5,371 bases of DNA from Syntrophobacterales bacterium (GCA_030601545.1 JAUVTM010000153.1:1-5371); one strand, 5' to 3'; shown: positions 1-5,329, counted from the stretch's first letter. The notes: a model not told the origin generated them from the letters alone. Numbers and translations are program-made.

Positions 1-1166
1 CGGGATACCTCGGTAATGCCTTCGGCGGCCAACCCGGCCAGGACCAGCGAGGCACTGGCCCTTAGGTCCGTGGCCATCACCGGGGCGCCCTGCAGTTTTG
101 ACCGGCCACGCACAACTGCCGTATTGCCTTCAATGCTGATGTCGGCACCCATACGCTTCAACTCGCTCACATGCATGAAGCGGTTTTCAAATATTTTTTC
201 AGTGATTATGCTCTGGCCATCTGCCAGGCACATCATTGCCATAATCTGGGCCTGCATATCAGTGGGAAAACCAGGATAGGGATCGGTCTTGACATCTATA
301 TTATGGATTGTTTCACCAGCAGAACAGGTAATATAGTCATCGCCGATTTCGAAGCGCATGCCAGCCTGTTCCAGCTTATGAATAACCGCTTCCACATGTT
401 CCGGAATACATGGCCGGACAGTGATGCTTCCCCGGGTGATGCCTGCGGCAGTGAGATATGTTGCAACCTCAATACGATCGGGCATGATGGTATGGTCCAG
501 AGGTTGTAATTCTGACACTCCTTCAATGGTGAGCACTGAGGTGCCGGCACCTTGAATAGAGGCGCCCATGTTGGTGAGACAGCTGGCCAGTTCTACTACC
601 TCCGGTTCCCGGGCTCCATTCTCTATGACCGTCTGACCTTCAGCAAGCACGGCAGCCATCATGATATTCGCAGTGCCCGTAACCGTAGGAATATCAAAGT
701 AAATGTGATTGCCAACCAACTTCTGGGCAGAGGCCTCCACATAGCCATGCTTCAATTCGATGTTGACACCCAACCGTTCCAGCCCACTCAGATGGAAATT
801 AATAGGCCGGGCGCCAATGGCGCAGCCTCCGGGCAGGGAGACTCGGGCCCTCTTGAAGCGGGCCACCAGTGGACCTAATACCAGGACCGAAGCTCGCATG
901 GTTTTGACGAGATCGTAGGGGACCTCATAATCGTCCACGGTTTCGGTGTGAATACTGAGGGGATCGCCTTCTTCAAAGGTGGCGCCGAGGTGGTAAAGAA
1001 GGGTCTTGGTGGTACGAATGTCCCGCAGGTGGGGAATATTTCGAAGCCGATGAACACCGCCGGTAAGAAGAGTTGCGGCAAGCAGTGGAAGTGCCGCATT
1101 CTTGGCGCCACTCGTCTGAACCGTACCATGCAAAGGGCGGCCGCCCTCTATTATGATCTTGTCCAT
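1..1166 (-). CDS. murA: UDP-N-acetylglucosamine 1-carboxyvinyltransferase (MurA), C-terminus cut by the window edge
   Basis: MurA transfers enolpyruvate from phosphoenolpyruvate to UDP-GlcNAc in the cytoplasm, the first committed step of peptidoglycan synthesis and the target of fosfomycin. The reading frame is open for 388 codons from the ATG at 1166 to the left edge. The E. coli enzyme has about 419 residues, so roughly 30 C-terminal residues are missing. Visible hallmarks: SGAKNAALP with Lys22; the active-site loop LPGGCAIGARP with Cys at exactly 115, the fosfomycin-sensitive form; TMRAS at 89-93; PTDMQAQ with Asp303 (general base, Asp305 in E. coli); ENRFMH at 327-332; and TDLRASASLVLAG with Arg369 (Arg397 in E. 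coli). I found no frameshift. The start matches the usual MDK N-terminus and has a GAGGG Shine-Dalgarno 7 nt upstream. It follows prmC after a 140-nt repeat-filled gap. Identification is very secure. Confidence 0.98.
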   Translation of the reverse strand, partial: MDKIIIEGGRPLHGTVQTSGAKNAALPLLAATLLTGGVHRLRNIPHLRDIRTTKTLLYHLGATFEEGDPLSIHTETVDDYEVPYDLVKTMRASVLVLGPLVARFKRARVSLPGGCAIGARPINFHLSGLERLGVNIELKHGYVEASAQKLVGNHIYFDIPTVTGTANIMMAAVLAEGQTVIENGAREPEVVELASCLTNMGASIQGAGTSVLTIEGVSELQPLDHTIMPDRIEVATYLTAAGITRGSITVRPCIPEHVEAVIHKLEQAGMRFEIGDDYITCSAGETIHNIDVKTDPYPGFPTDMQAQIMAMMCLADGQSIITEKIFENRFMHVSELKRMGADISIEGNTAVVRGRSKLQGAPVMATDLRASASLVLAGLAAEGITEVS

Positions 1167-1173
1167 GAGTTAA

Positions 1174-1178
1174 CCCTC
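1174..1178 (-). promoter_or_regulatory. murA Shine-Dalgarno
   Basis: On the minus strand GAGGG lies 7 nt before the murA ATG at 1166, a good spacing, and supports that start. It overlaps the first unit of the CTCAGGG heptamer tract, so the ribosome-binding site abuts or partly derives from repeat sequence. Confidence 0.65.
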
Positions 1179-1202
1179 AGGCTCAGGGCTCAGGGCTCAA
1201 GG
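1176..1202. repeat. 7-bp degenerate tandem repeat, family A (CTCAGGG)
   Basis: Read on the plus strand this is CTCAGG (1176-1181), CTCAGGG (1182-1188), CTCAGGG (1189-1195) and CTCAAGG (1196-1202). That is three full units and one unit short by a base, and the units are nearly identical. It lies directly upstream of murA and touches its Shine-Dalgarno. It is the first of three 7-bp-period tracts in the prmC-murA gap. Confidence 0.85.
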
Positions 1203-1218
1203 ATTAGGTTCGTATTGT

Positions 1219-1253
1219 CTTATGCCTTGCGCCCTATGCCTTGTACCTTACGC
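1219..1253. repeat. 7-bp degenerate tandem repeat, family B (CTTATGC-like)
   Basis: Five consecutive 7-bp units fit with no gap on the plus strand: CTTATGC, CTTGCGC, CCTATGC, CTTGTAC, CTTACGC. The consensus is CYTRYGC. Every unit begins with C, has T at its third base and ends with C, while the middle varies by transitions. Its sequence differs from families A and C although the period is the same. No coding potential is evident. Confidence 0.82.
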
Positions 1254-1276
1254 CGTTCTGCTCCTGGATTGGGAAT

Positions 1277-1311
1277 GTTTATTGCTTATTGACTAGTGCT
1301 TGCTACCTACT
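1277..1311. repeat. 7-bp degenerate tandem repeat, family C (GCTTATT-like)
   Basis: On the plus strand five consecutive 7-bp units run GTTTATT, GCTTATT, GACTAGT, GCTTGCT, ACCTACT. They share a pyrimidine-rich pattern with T at the last position and are more diverged than families A and B. The last unit covers the prmC stop codon (TAG, 1309-1307 on the minus strand), so the tract runs a few bases into the end of that gene. Confidence 0.65.
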
Positions 1312-2182
1312 CTCCTTTAATTGCCACCAAAACTCGATCGATGCCGCTGTAGTCTTTGAGAATGTGAAAGCTCCGGTACTCTTGACTCTCGCGAACCAAG
1401 GCAGATACGCTTTCGGCCTGTTCAGCACCCATTTCCATAAAGAGAGCACCGGCCTGGCACAAAACCGTGTGGGCTTCTGCAATGATGAGCCTGATGGCTG
1501 CCAGACCGTCAGGGCCGCCCTCCAGGGCGTGATGAGGCTCAAAGTCACGAATCTCCCGGGGAAGTTCGGAGATTTCGGCATGGCTGATGTAGGGGGGATT
1601 CGTAGCTACCACCTTGAATTTCTGCGAAGCGCCGGGTATCGCGGCAAACATGTCGCCTCGGACGAAAAGGATCCTCTCATCTACTTGATTCAACTTAGCA
1701 TTCTCCTGTGCCAATTGCAGGGCAGCCATGGACAGGTCCGTGGCCACGATTCTGGCTGCTGGTAATTCCCGAGCCAGGGCGATAGCTATTGCACCTGACC
1801 CAGTCCCCAGATCCAGAATATCGACGTTCGGGTCAGCCTTGTCAAGGAATTCCAGCACAGCCTCCACCAGCACTTCTGTTTCTGGTCTGGGAATAAGCAC
1901 ATCTGGGCTTAGGCGCAAAGGAAGTGACCAGAATTCCTGGAGCCCGGTGATATATTGGTTGGGCTCCCCCCCAAGGCGGCGTTTGATGCATGCTCGGTAC
2001 GCTGCCAGTTCACTTGTTTCCATAGGCCGGTCGTAATTCAGGTAGAGGAAGAGACGGTCTTCAGCGAGCACATGAGCGAGCAGTACTTCCGCAGAAGTGC
2101 GAGGCTCGGGCACATTGTTTCTCTGGAAATAGTCAGTGGTCCACTGTAGGAGTTTCAGGACGGTCCAGGATTCTTCAGGCAT
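1307..2182 (-). CDS. prmC: peptide chain release factor N5-glutamine methyltransferase (PrmC/HemK)
   Basis: PrmC uses S-adenosylmethionine to methylate the side-chain amide of the glutamine in the GGQ motif of release factors RF1 and RF2, which speeds peptide release on the ribosome. The 291-residue product has the family's layout: an N-terminal helical release-factor-binding domain (about 1-85), then a Rossmann-fold methyltransferase. Motifs are GGEPNQYITG (71-80), LIPRPETE (96-103), the SAM-binding loop DLGTGSG (124-130), Asp149 after the second strand, and the catalytic NPPY (195-198). I chose the ATG at 2182 over one 25 codons upstream (2257): it gives the normal MPEESWTVLKLLQ-type N-terminus, while the extra residues are only prfA read in another frame. 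The start overlaps the prfA stop by 8 nt and has no Shine-Dalgarno, which suggests translational coupling. It ends in TAG inside a repeat tract. Confidence 0.97.
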   Translation of the reverse strand: MPEESWTVLKLLQWTTDYFQRNNVPEPRTSAEVLLAHVLAEDRLFLYLNYDRPMETSELAAYRACIKRRLGGEPNQYITGLQEFWSLPLRLSPDVLIPRPETEVLVEAVLEFLDKADPNVDILDLGTGSGAIAIALARELPAARIVATDLSMAALQLAQENAKLNQVDERILFVRGDMFAAIPGASQKFKVVATNPPYISHAEISELPREIRDFEPHHALEGGPDGLAAIRLIIAEAHTVLCQAGALFMEMGAEQAESVSALVRESQEYRSFHILKDYSGIDRVLVAIKGE

Positions 2183-3245
2183 GGTTCGATTGCATGATCG
2201 ACTCTGCTTCGAAATGGGTCGTGAGTGGATCGATGATGGAGTTGATCTCTCCCTCAAGAACTGCTTCTAGTTTATACAGCGTTAGATTGATCCGGTGTTC
2301 CGTTACCCGGTTCTGGGGGAAATTATAGGTGCGAACGCGTTCACTGCGATCACCGGTTCCCACTTGGCTCTTGCGGTCTTCAGCGGTTTTGTCCCGTTGC
2401 TCTTGCTGCTTTAGGTCCAAGAGTCTGGCGCGCAGCACCTTCAAGGCTTTGGCCTTGTTCTTGTGCTGAGATTTTTCATCCTGGCAGATGACCACCAGAC
2501 CGGTGGGTGCATGGGTTATGCGGACCGCCGAATCAGTGGTGTTGACACTCTGGCCTCCTGGGCCCGAAGAGCGGAAGACGTCAACGCGAAGGTCGTTGGG
2601 TTCAATTTCCACCTCCACCTCTTCAGCTTCGGGGAGTACAGCAACAGTTACGGCGGAGGTATGGATTCGACCCTGCGACTCGGTGGTGGGAACACGCTGC
2701 ACCCGGTGGACGCCGCTTTCAAATTTGAGACGGCTGTAGGCACGGTTGCCTGAAAGGGAGAAGATCACTTCCTTGAACCCACCAATCCCAGTGGCGTGGC
2801 TACTGAGCACATCGACTTTCCAACCCATCAGTTCGGCATACTTGGTGTACATCCTGAACAGATCCGCAGCAAAAAGGGCTGCCTCATCGCCACCGGTTCC
2901 GGCACGAATTTCGAGAATCACATCCTTCTCGTCATTGGGATCTTTGGGAGTGAGGAGTCGCTTGAGTTCGTCCTCAAGTTTATCCAATTCAGTCTGGATC
3001 TGACTGCTGTCTTCTTGGGCAAGTTCCCTGATATCTGGGTCTGAATCATTGAGAAGTTCGCGGTTCTCCTCGAGCCTGGCGGCGAGCTCCCGATGCTTCC
3101 TGAATGTCTGGACGCAGGGCATAAGATCAGCATGTTCTTTGGCAAGACGCTGGTATTCCCGTTGATTGGCAATTGTCGCCGGATCACTCAGCTCCTTTTC
3201 CAATTCAAGATAGCGTGACTCTATGCTCTCCAACTTGTTGAACAT
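2175..3245 (-). CDS. prfA: peptide chain release factor 1 (RF1)
   Basis: RF1 recognises UAA and UAG in the ribosomal A site and triggers hydrolysis of the finished peptidyl-tRNA. The 356-residue product (E. coli RF1 has 360) shows an N-terminal coiled-coil-like helical domain (about 1-100), the AGTGGDEAALFA segment (115-126), the stop-codon-reading tripeptide PTT at 186-188 in RVPTTESQGRIHTSA, and the catalytic GGQ at 230-232 in SSGPGGQSVNTTDSA. The tripeptide fits the PxT pattern of RF1; RF2 would have SPF. No programmed frameshift is present, as expected for RF1. The ATG at 3245 is 22 nt after the rpmE stop and has a weak GGTGA Shine-Dalgarno 6 nt upstream. The Gln of the GGQ is the substrate of the overlapping downstream gene prmC. 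Identification is very secure. Confidence 0.98.
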   Translation of the reverse strand: MFNKLESIESRYLELEKELSDPATIANQREYQRLAKEHADLMPCVQTFRKHRELAARLEENRELLNDSDPDIRELAQEDSSQIQTELDKLEDELKRLLTPKDPNDEKDVILEIRAGTGGDEAALFAADLFRMYTKYAELMGWKVDVLSSHATGIGGFKEVIFSLSGNRAYSRLKFESGVHRVQRVPTTESQGRIHTSAVTVAVLPEAEEVEVEIEPNDLRVDVFRSSGPGGQSVNTTDSAVRITHAPTGLVVICQDEKSQHKNKAKALKVLRARLLDLKQQEQRDKTAEDRKSQVGTGDRSERVRTYNFPQNRVTEHRINLTLYKLEAVLEGEINSIIDPLTTHFEAESIMQSNHA

Positions 3246-3251
3246 GTCGGT

Positions 3252-3256
3252 TCACC
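3252..3256 (-). promoter_or_regulatory. prfA Shine-Dalgarno (weak)
   Basis: Minus-strand GGTGA lies 6 nt before the prfA ATG at 3245. It is a partial match to AGGAGGTGA and the only candidate in the 22-nt gap after rpmE. Re-initiation by ribosomes leaving rpmE may help. Confidence 0.5.
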
Positions 3257-3267
3257 GCCCGAGGAGA

Positions 3268-3603
3268 TTACTCCGCAGTCTCCTCTTGCTTCTCCTCTTT
3301 CTTTACCTCTTTCTCTGCTTCTTTCTTTGCTTCTTCCTTTACTTCTTCCTTAACGTCTTTCTTTGTCTCTTTCTTTTCCTCTACCTCTTGCTTGTTTTTT
3401 CCCAAATAGTCACCGTATTTCCTGCGGAAGCGCTCAATGCGCCCAGCCGAATCGACCAACTTCTGCTTGCCTGTGTAAAAGGGGTGGCATTGGGAGCAAA
3501 TCTCAATACTTATGTTTTCTTTGGTTGAGCCAGCCTCAAACTCATGGCCACAGTGACAGCGGACAGTGGTCATCCGGTATTCGGGGTGGATGTCCTTTTT
3601 CAT
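3268..3603 (-). CDS. rpmE: 50S ribosomal protein L31, zinc-binding type, with long charged C-terminal tail
   Basis: L31 (bL31) sits at the 50S central protuberance and bridges to the 30S head. Residues 1-68 form a standard L31: MKKDIHPEYR start, CHC at 16-18, CSQCHPFYTGKQK at 36-48, and GRIERFRRKYG at 54-64. Cysteines 16, 18, 36 and 39 match the zinc-binding C+ form, not the zinc-free paralogue made during zinc starvation. L31 is usually about 65-75 residues, but this product has 111. The extra residues 69-111 contain 14 Lys, 16 Glu and 1 Asp among 43, with a V/A/T every fourth residue from 80 to 100, and are encoded partly by a 12-bp tandem repeat. The tail is probably a solvent-exposed helix or disordered; its function is unknown. 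The start has AAGGA 5 nt upstream. It lies between a 447-nt spacer after rho and prfA 22 nt downstream. Confidence 0.96.
   Translation of the reverse strand: MKKDIHPEYRMTTVRCHCGHEFEAGSTKENISIEICSQCHPFYTGKQKLVDSAGRIERFRRKYGDYLGKNKQEVEEKKETKKDVKEEVKEEAKKEAEKEVKKEEKQEETAE
3295..3366 (-). repeat. in-frame 12-bp tandem repeat (six units) in the rpmE tail
   Basis: On the coding strand six 12-bp units follow each other without gaps, encoding TKKD, VKEE, VKEE, AKKE, AEKE, VKKE (residues 80-103). Two typical units are GTTAAGGAAGAA and GTAAAGGAAGAA, and most differences are single transitions. The surrounding stretch, about 3279-3403, is almost wholly purine on the coding strand. The period is a multiple of 3, so gain or loss of units would keep the frame. 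Confidence 0.85.
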
Positions 3604-3608
3604 AGCGT

Positions 3609-3613
3609 TCCTT
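3609..3613 (-). promoter_or_regulatory. rpmE Shine-Dalgarno
   Basis: Minus-strand AAGGA lies 5 nt before the rpmE ATG at 3603, within a longer purine run (AAGAAAGGAA). It supports that start. Confidence 0.75.
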
Positions 3614-3621
3614 TCTTACCA

Positions 3622-3657
3622 GTATCAACATGAGTTGCAACACATCGTTGCAGATAC
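3622..3657 (-). promoter_or_regulatory. stem-loop in the rpmE 5' leader (candidate regulatory structure)
   Basis: TGCAAC (3636-3641) and GTTGCA (3647-3652) form a perfect 6-bp stem with a 5-nt loop. A further pair, GTATC (3622-3626) with GATAC (3653-3657), can stack outside it, leaving a 9-nt bulge on one side. The structure lies 8 nt beyond the rpmE Shine-Dalgarno. L31 autoregulation through leader RNA is known in other bacteria. I cannot match this to a named leader family, so the role is inferred from position only. Confidence 0.35.
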
Positions 3658-3703
3658 ACGAAAAACCTGACACCTGTCGTAAAGAATCCGAGCCCTGAGG
3701 ACC

Positions 3704-3730
3704 CGGCTTTGAGCCGCCCCCAGAGGGGAC
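3704..3730. other. two adjacent GC-rich hairpins in the rho-rpmE spacer
   Basis: CGGCT-TTG-AGCCG (3704-3716) is a perfect 5-bp stem with a 3-nt loop. It is followed at once by a second stem, CCCC (3718-3721) or CCCC (3717-3720) pairing with GGGG (3725-3728). On the minus strand no T-run follows, so this is not a normal intrinsic terminator for rho. On the plus strand ACTTTT follows, which is weak and points away from any gene. It may be part of a dispersed repeat element. Confidence 0.45.
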
Positions 3731-3762
3731 TTTTGACGTCTTTCCTTCATGCAGAAGTCTGC

Positions 3763-3863
3763 TGGAGTAATGGAGTGCTGGAATAATGGAGTAATGAAAG
3801 AACTAATTCAAGTTGAAATTTGGACTTTCACTTTTTCCAATACTCCAATACTCCAGTACTCCA
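3763..3863. repeat. inverted pair of 8-bp tandem repeat tracts (GGAGTAAT / AATACTCC)
   Basis: The left arm holds four 8-bp units at 3764-3795: GGAGTAAT, GGAGTGCT, GGAATAAT, GGAGTAAT, ending in GAAAG (to 3800). The right arm, starting CTTTC at 3825, holds AATACTCC (3839-3846), AATACTCC (3847-3854) and AGTACTCC (3855-3862) on the same strand, so it is the reverse complement of the left arm's pattern. The arms are 38 and 39 nt, with a 24-nt loop, and could fold into a long imperfect hairpin. From memory, tracts of this type recur between genes in some Deltaproteobacteria and candidate phyla, where they give spurious small ORFs rich in SNTPILQYS-like text. Confidence 0.8.
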
Positions 3864-3901
3864 AAATACCTCGCCATCTTTACCGGCAAAGCCATTCAAC
3901 T

Positions 3902-3973
3902 CTGACCCCCGCAGGGCGGGATCTGGGACTGGCCCAGAGGAGCAAGTTTTCTAAACTAAATAAAAGGGGTCAG
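3902..3973. repeat. 72-bp segment bounded by 8-bp perfect inverted repeats, with two internal hairpins
   Basis: CTGACCCC (3902-3909) is the reverse complement of GGGGTCAG (3966-3973). Inside are CCCGC-AGG-GCGGG (3908-3920), a perfect 5-bp stem, and TCTGGG-ACTGG-CCCAGA (3922-3938), a perfect 6-bp stem. The layout, short inverted ends around hairpins with no coding capacity, resembles a REP-like or miniature mobile element remnant. I see no target-site duplication and no transposase, so this stays a candidate. Confidence 0.4.
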
Positions 3974-4050
3974 CTCACAAATCTCCTTAAAATAGTCTCA
4001 CAGGAGCTTTTTGGCAAGATTTTTTTGGCGGGGAACTGGAACCAGCTACT

Positions 4051-5328
4051 TCATTGATTCATGGAATCCAGAAATTCAGCGTTGTCACTAGTGCCCGACA
4101 GCTTGTCCAACAAAAACTCCATAGCGTCTACGGAGTTAAGGGGAGAAAGGAGTTTGCGCAGGATCCATATACGGTTCAGATCGTCAGGCGGCAGCAATAA
4201 CTCTTCTTTCCGGGTGCCAGAACGGTTGATATCAATGGATGGAAAGATTCGCCGATCGGCCAATTTCCGATCCAGATGAATCTCCATATTTCCTGTACCC
4301 TTGAACTCTTCGAAGATCACTTCATCCATCCGGCTGCCTGTGTCCACCAGTGCGGTGGCAATGATGGTGAGACTTCCACCGCCCTCGATGTTGCGGGCTG
4401 CACCAAAAAAGCGTTTCGGTCGATGCAGGGCGTTGGAATCAACACCACCCGAAAGAATCTTGCCACTGGGCGGAACCACAGTGTTATAGGCGCGGGCCAG
4501 TCTAGTGATGCTATCCAGAAGTATTACCACATCACGCTTGTGTTCCACCAAACGCTTGGCTTTCTCGATCACCATTTCAGCAACTTGCACGTGGCGTTGT
4601 GCCGGTTCGTCGAAAGTGGAACTAACCACTTCCGCCTTCACCGATCGTGCCATATCGGTGACCTCTTCCGGCCGTTCATCAATAAGCAGTACGATCATGT
4701 ATACGTCCTTGTGGTTGGCCGAAATGCTGTTGGCAATGGCCTGTAACAGCATGGTCTTTCCGGTTCGAGGAGAAGCCACAATGAGCCCCCTCTGGCCCTT
4801 ACCGAGGGGAGTGAGCATATCCATAACGCGGTTGGAATAGTTCTCAGGGTCGGTCTCCAACCGTACCTTGACGTCAGGGTAGAGGGGAACGAGATTGTCA
4901 AAGAGAATCTTGTCCCTTGTATCCTCCGGGTCCTCGTAATTTACTGCTTCCACTTTCAGCAAGGCGAAGTAGCGCTCGCCTTCTTTCGGTGGACGGATTT
5001 GTCCTGAAACAGTATCTCCCGTTCGGAGACCGAATCGCCGGATTTGGGATGGGGATACATAAATATCGTCAGGGCCAGGGAGGTAGTTGTAGTTCTGCGC
5101 TCTGAGAAAGCCGAACCCGTCTGGCAGGGTTTCCAAGACGCCCTCGCCGTAAATCAAGCCGTCTTGTTCTGCTTGTGCTTGAAGCAGCGCAAAGATTAGC
5201 TCCTGTTTACGCATGGTGCTGAAGCCCTCAACACCAAACTCCTTGGCCCTCTCTATCAAACCTTTAATATTCTGTTCTTTAAGTTGTACGAGATCCATAT
5301 TTTGCTGCCCAGTTGCTGCGCCGGGCAT
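4051..5328 (-). CDS. rho: transcription termination factor Rho
   Basis: Rho is a hexameric RNA-dependent ATPase that loads on unstructured C-rich RNA and dislodges RNA polymerase. The 425-residue product is close to E. coli Rho (419) and has no large N-terminal insertion of the kind found in Actinobacteria. In order: an N-terminal helical domain (about 11-55, with RKQELIFALL at 40-49); the OB-fold RNA-binding domain with DGFGFLR (70-76) and DDIYVSPSQIRRF (87-99); Walker A SPRTGKT (186-192); catalytic LLIDERPEEV with Glu218; Walker B VVILLDS with Asp272; the Q-loop SGGVDSNAL (293-301); the R-loop EFKGTGN with Lys343; and the arginine-finger region NRSGTRKEE (Arg369). The start at 5328 has an unusual doubled Shine-Dalgarno; Met11 (5298) fits the E. 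coli N-terminus better but has no Shine-Dalgarno. It is separated from rpmE by a 447-nt spacer. Confidence 0.98.
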   Translation of the reverse strand: MPGAATGQQNMDLVQLKEQNIKGLIERAKEFGVEGFSTMRKQELIFALLQAQAEQDGLIYGEGVLETLPDGFGFLRAQNYNYLPGPDDIYVSPSQIRRFGLRTGDTVSGQIRPPKEGERYFALLKVEAVNYEDPEDTRDKILFDNLVPLYPDVKVRLETDPENYSNRVMDMLTPLGKGQRGLIVASPRTGKTMLLQAIANSISANHKDVYMIVLLIDERPEEVTDMARSVKAEVVSSTFDEPAQRHVQVAEMVIEKAKRLVEHKRDVVILLDSITRLARAYNTVVPPSGKILSGGVDSNALHRPKRFFGAARNIEGGGSLTIIATALVDTGSRMDEVIFEEFKGTGNMEIHLDRKLADRRIFPSIDINRSGTRKEELLLPPDDLNRIWILRKLLSPLNSVDAMEFLLDKLSGTSDNAEFLDSMNQ

Positions 5329-5329
5329 T

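Larger units (their letters stand above)
3604..4050. other. 447-bp non-coding spacer between rho and rpmE
   Basis: No plausible gene is seen on either strand. From the rpmE side it holds the rpmE leader stem, a pair of GC-rich hairpins, an inverted pair of 8-bp repeat tracts, a 72-bp segment bounded by CTGACCCC/GGGGTCAG, and an AT-rich stretch with T-runs (about 3945-4028). I find no clear -35/-10 promoter pair for rpmE and no hairpin followed by a T-run in the direction of rho transcription. The minus-strand transcript just after rho has C-rich, G-poor patches (such as AGTTCCCCGCC) of the sort Rho can load on. That is only suggestive. Confidence 0.7.

Noticed and set aside
1..1166. Frameshifted or broken murA
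   Set aside because: The frame reads through from the ATG to the window edge with all catalytic residues at expected positions. It is only cut by the window boundary.
1176..1311. CRISPR array
   Set aside because: The units are 7 bp, directly adjacent and degenerate. There are no spacers of constant length and no cas genes.
1241..1765. Plus-strand open frame of 174 codons opposite prmC
   Set aside because: It lies antisense to well-conserved PrmC sequence and has no domain of its own.
2183..2257. Longer prmC start adding 25 residues
   Set aside because: The extra residues are prfA coding sequence read in another frame, and family members begin near the ATG at 2182.
3223..3528. Plus-strand open frame rich in Leu and Phe, looking like a membrane protein
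   Set aside because: It is the antisense of the Lys/Glu-coding purine tract of rpmE. Complementing GAA/AAG codons gives TTC/CTT, which reads as Phe/Leu. rpmE and prfA are certain on the other strand.
3983..4012. Intrinsic terminator on the plus strand: CTCCT ... AGGAG followed by TTTTT
   Set aside because: The stem is just 5 bp with a 14-nt loop, and it points opposite to every gene. On the minus strand it has no T-run.
3749..4057. Plus-strand open frame of 102 codons in the rho-rpmE spacer
   Set aside because: Its text (VMECWNNGVMKE and SNTPILQYSKIP) is simply the translation of the two 8-bp repeat tracts. It has no recognisable domain and runs into the rho 3' end.
4276..4746. Plus-strand open frame of 156 codons opposite rho
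   Set aside because: It is antisense to the Rho ATPase core, whose motifs are unmistakable, and the product is unrecognisable.
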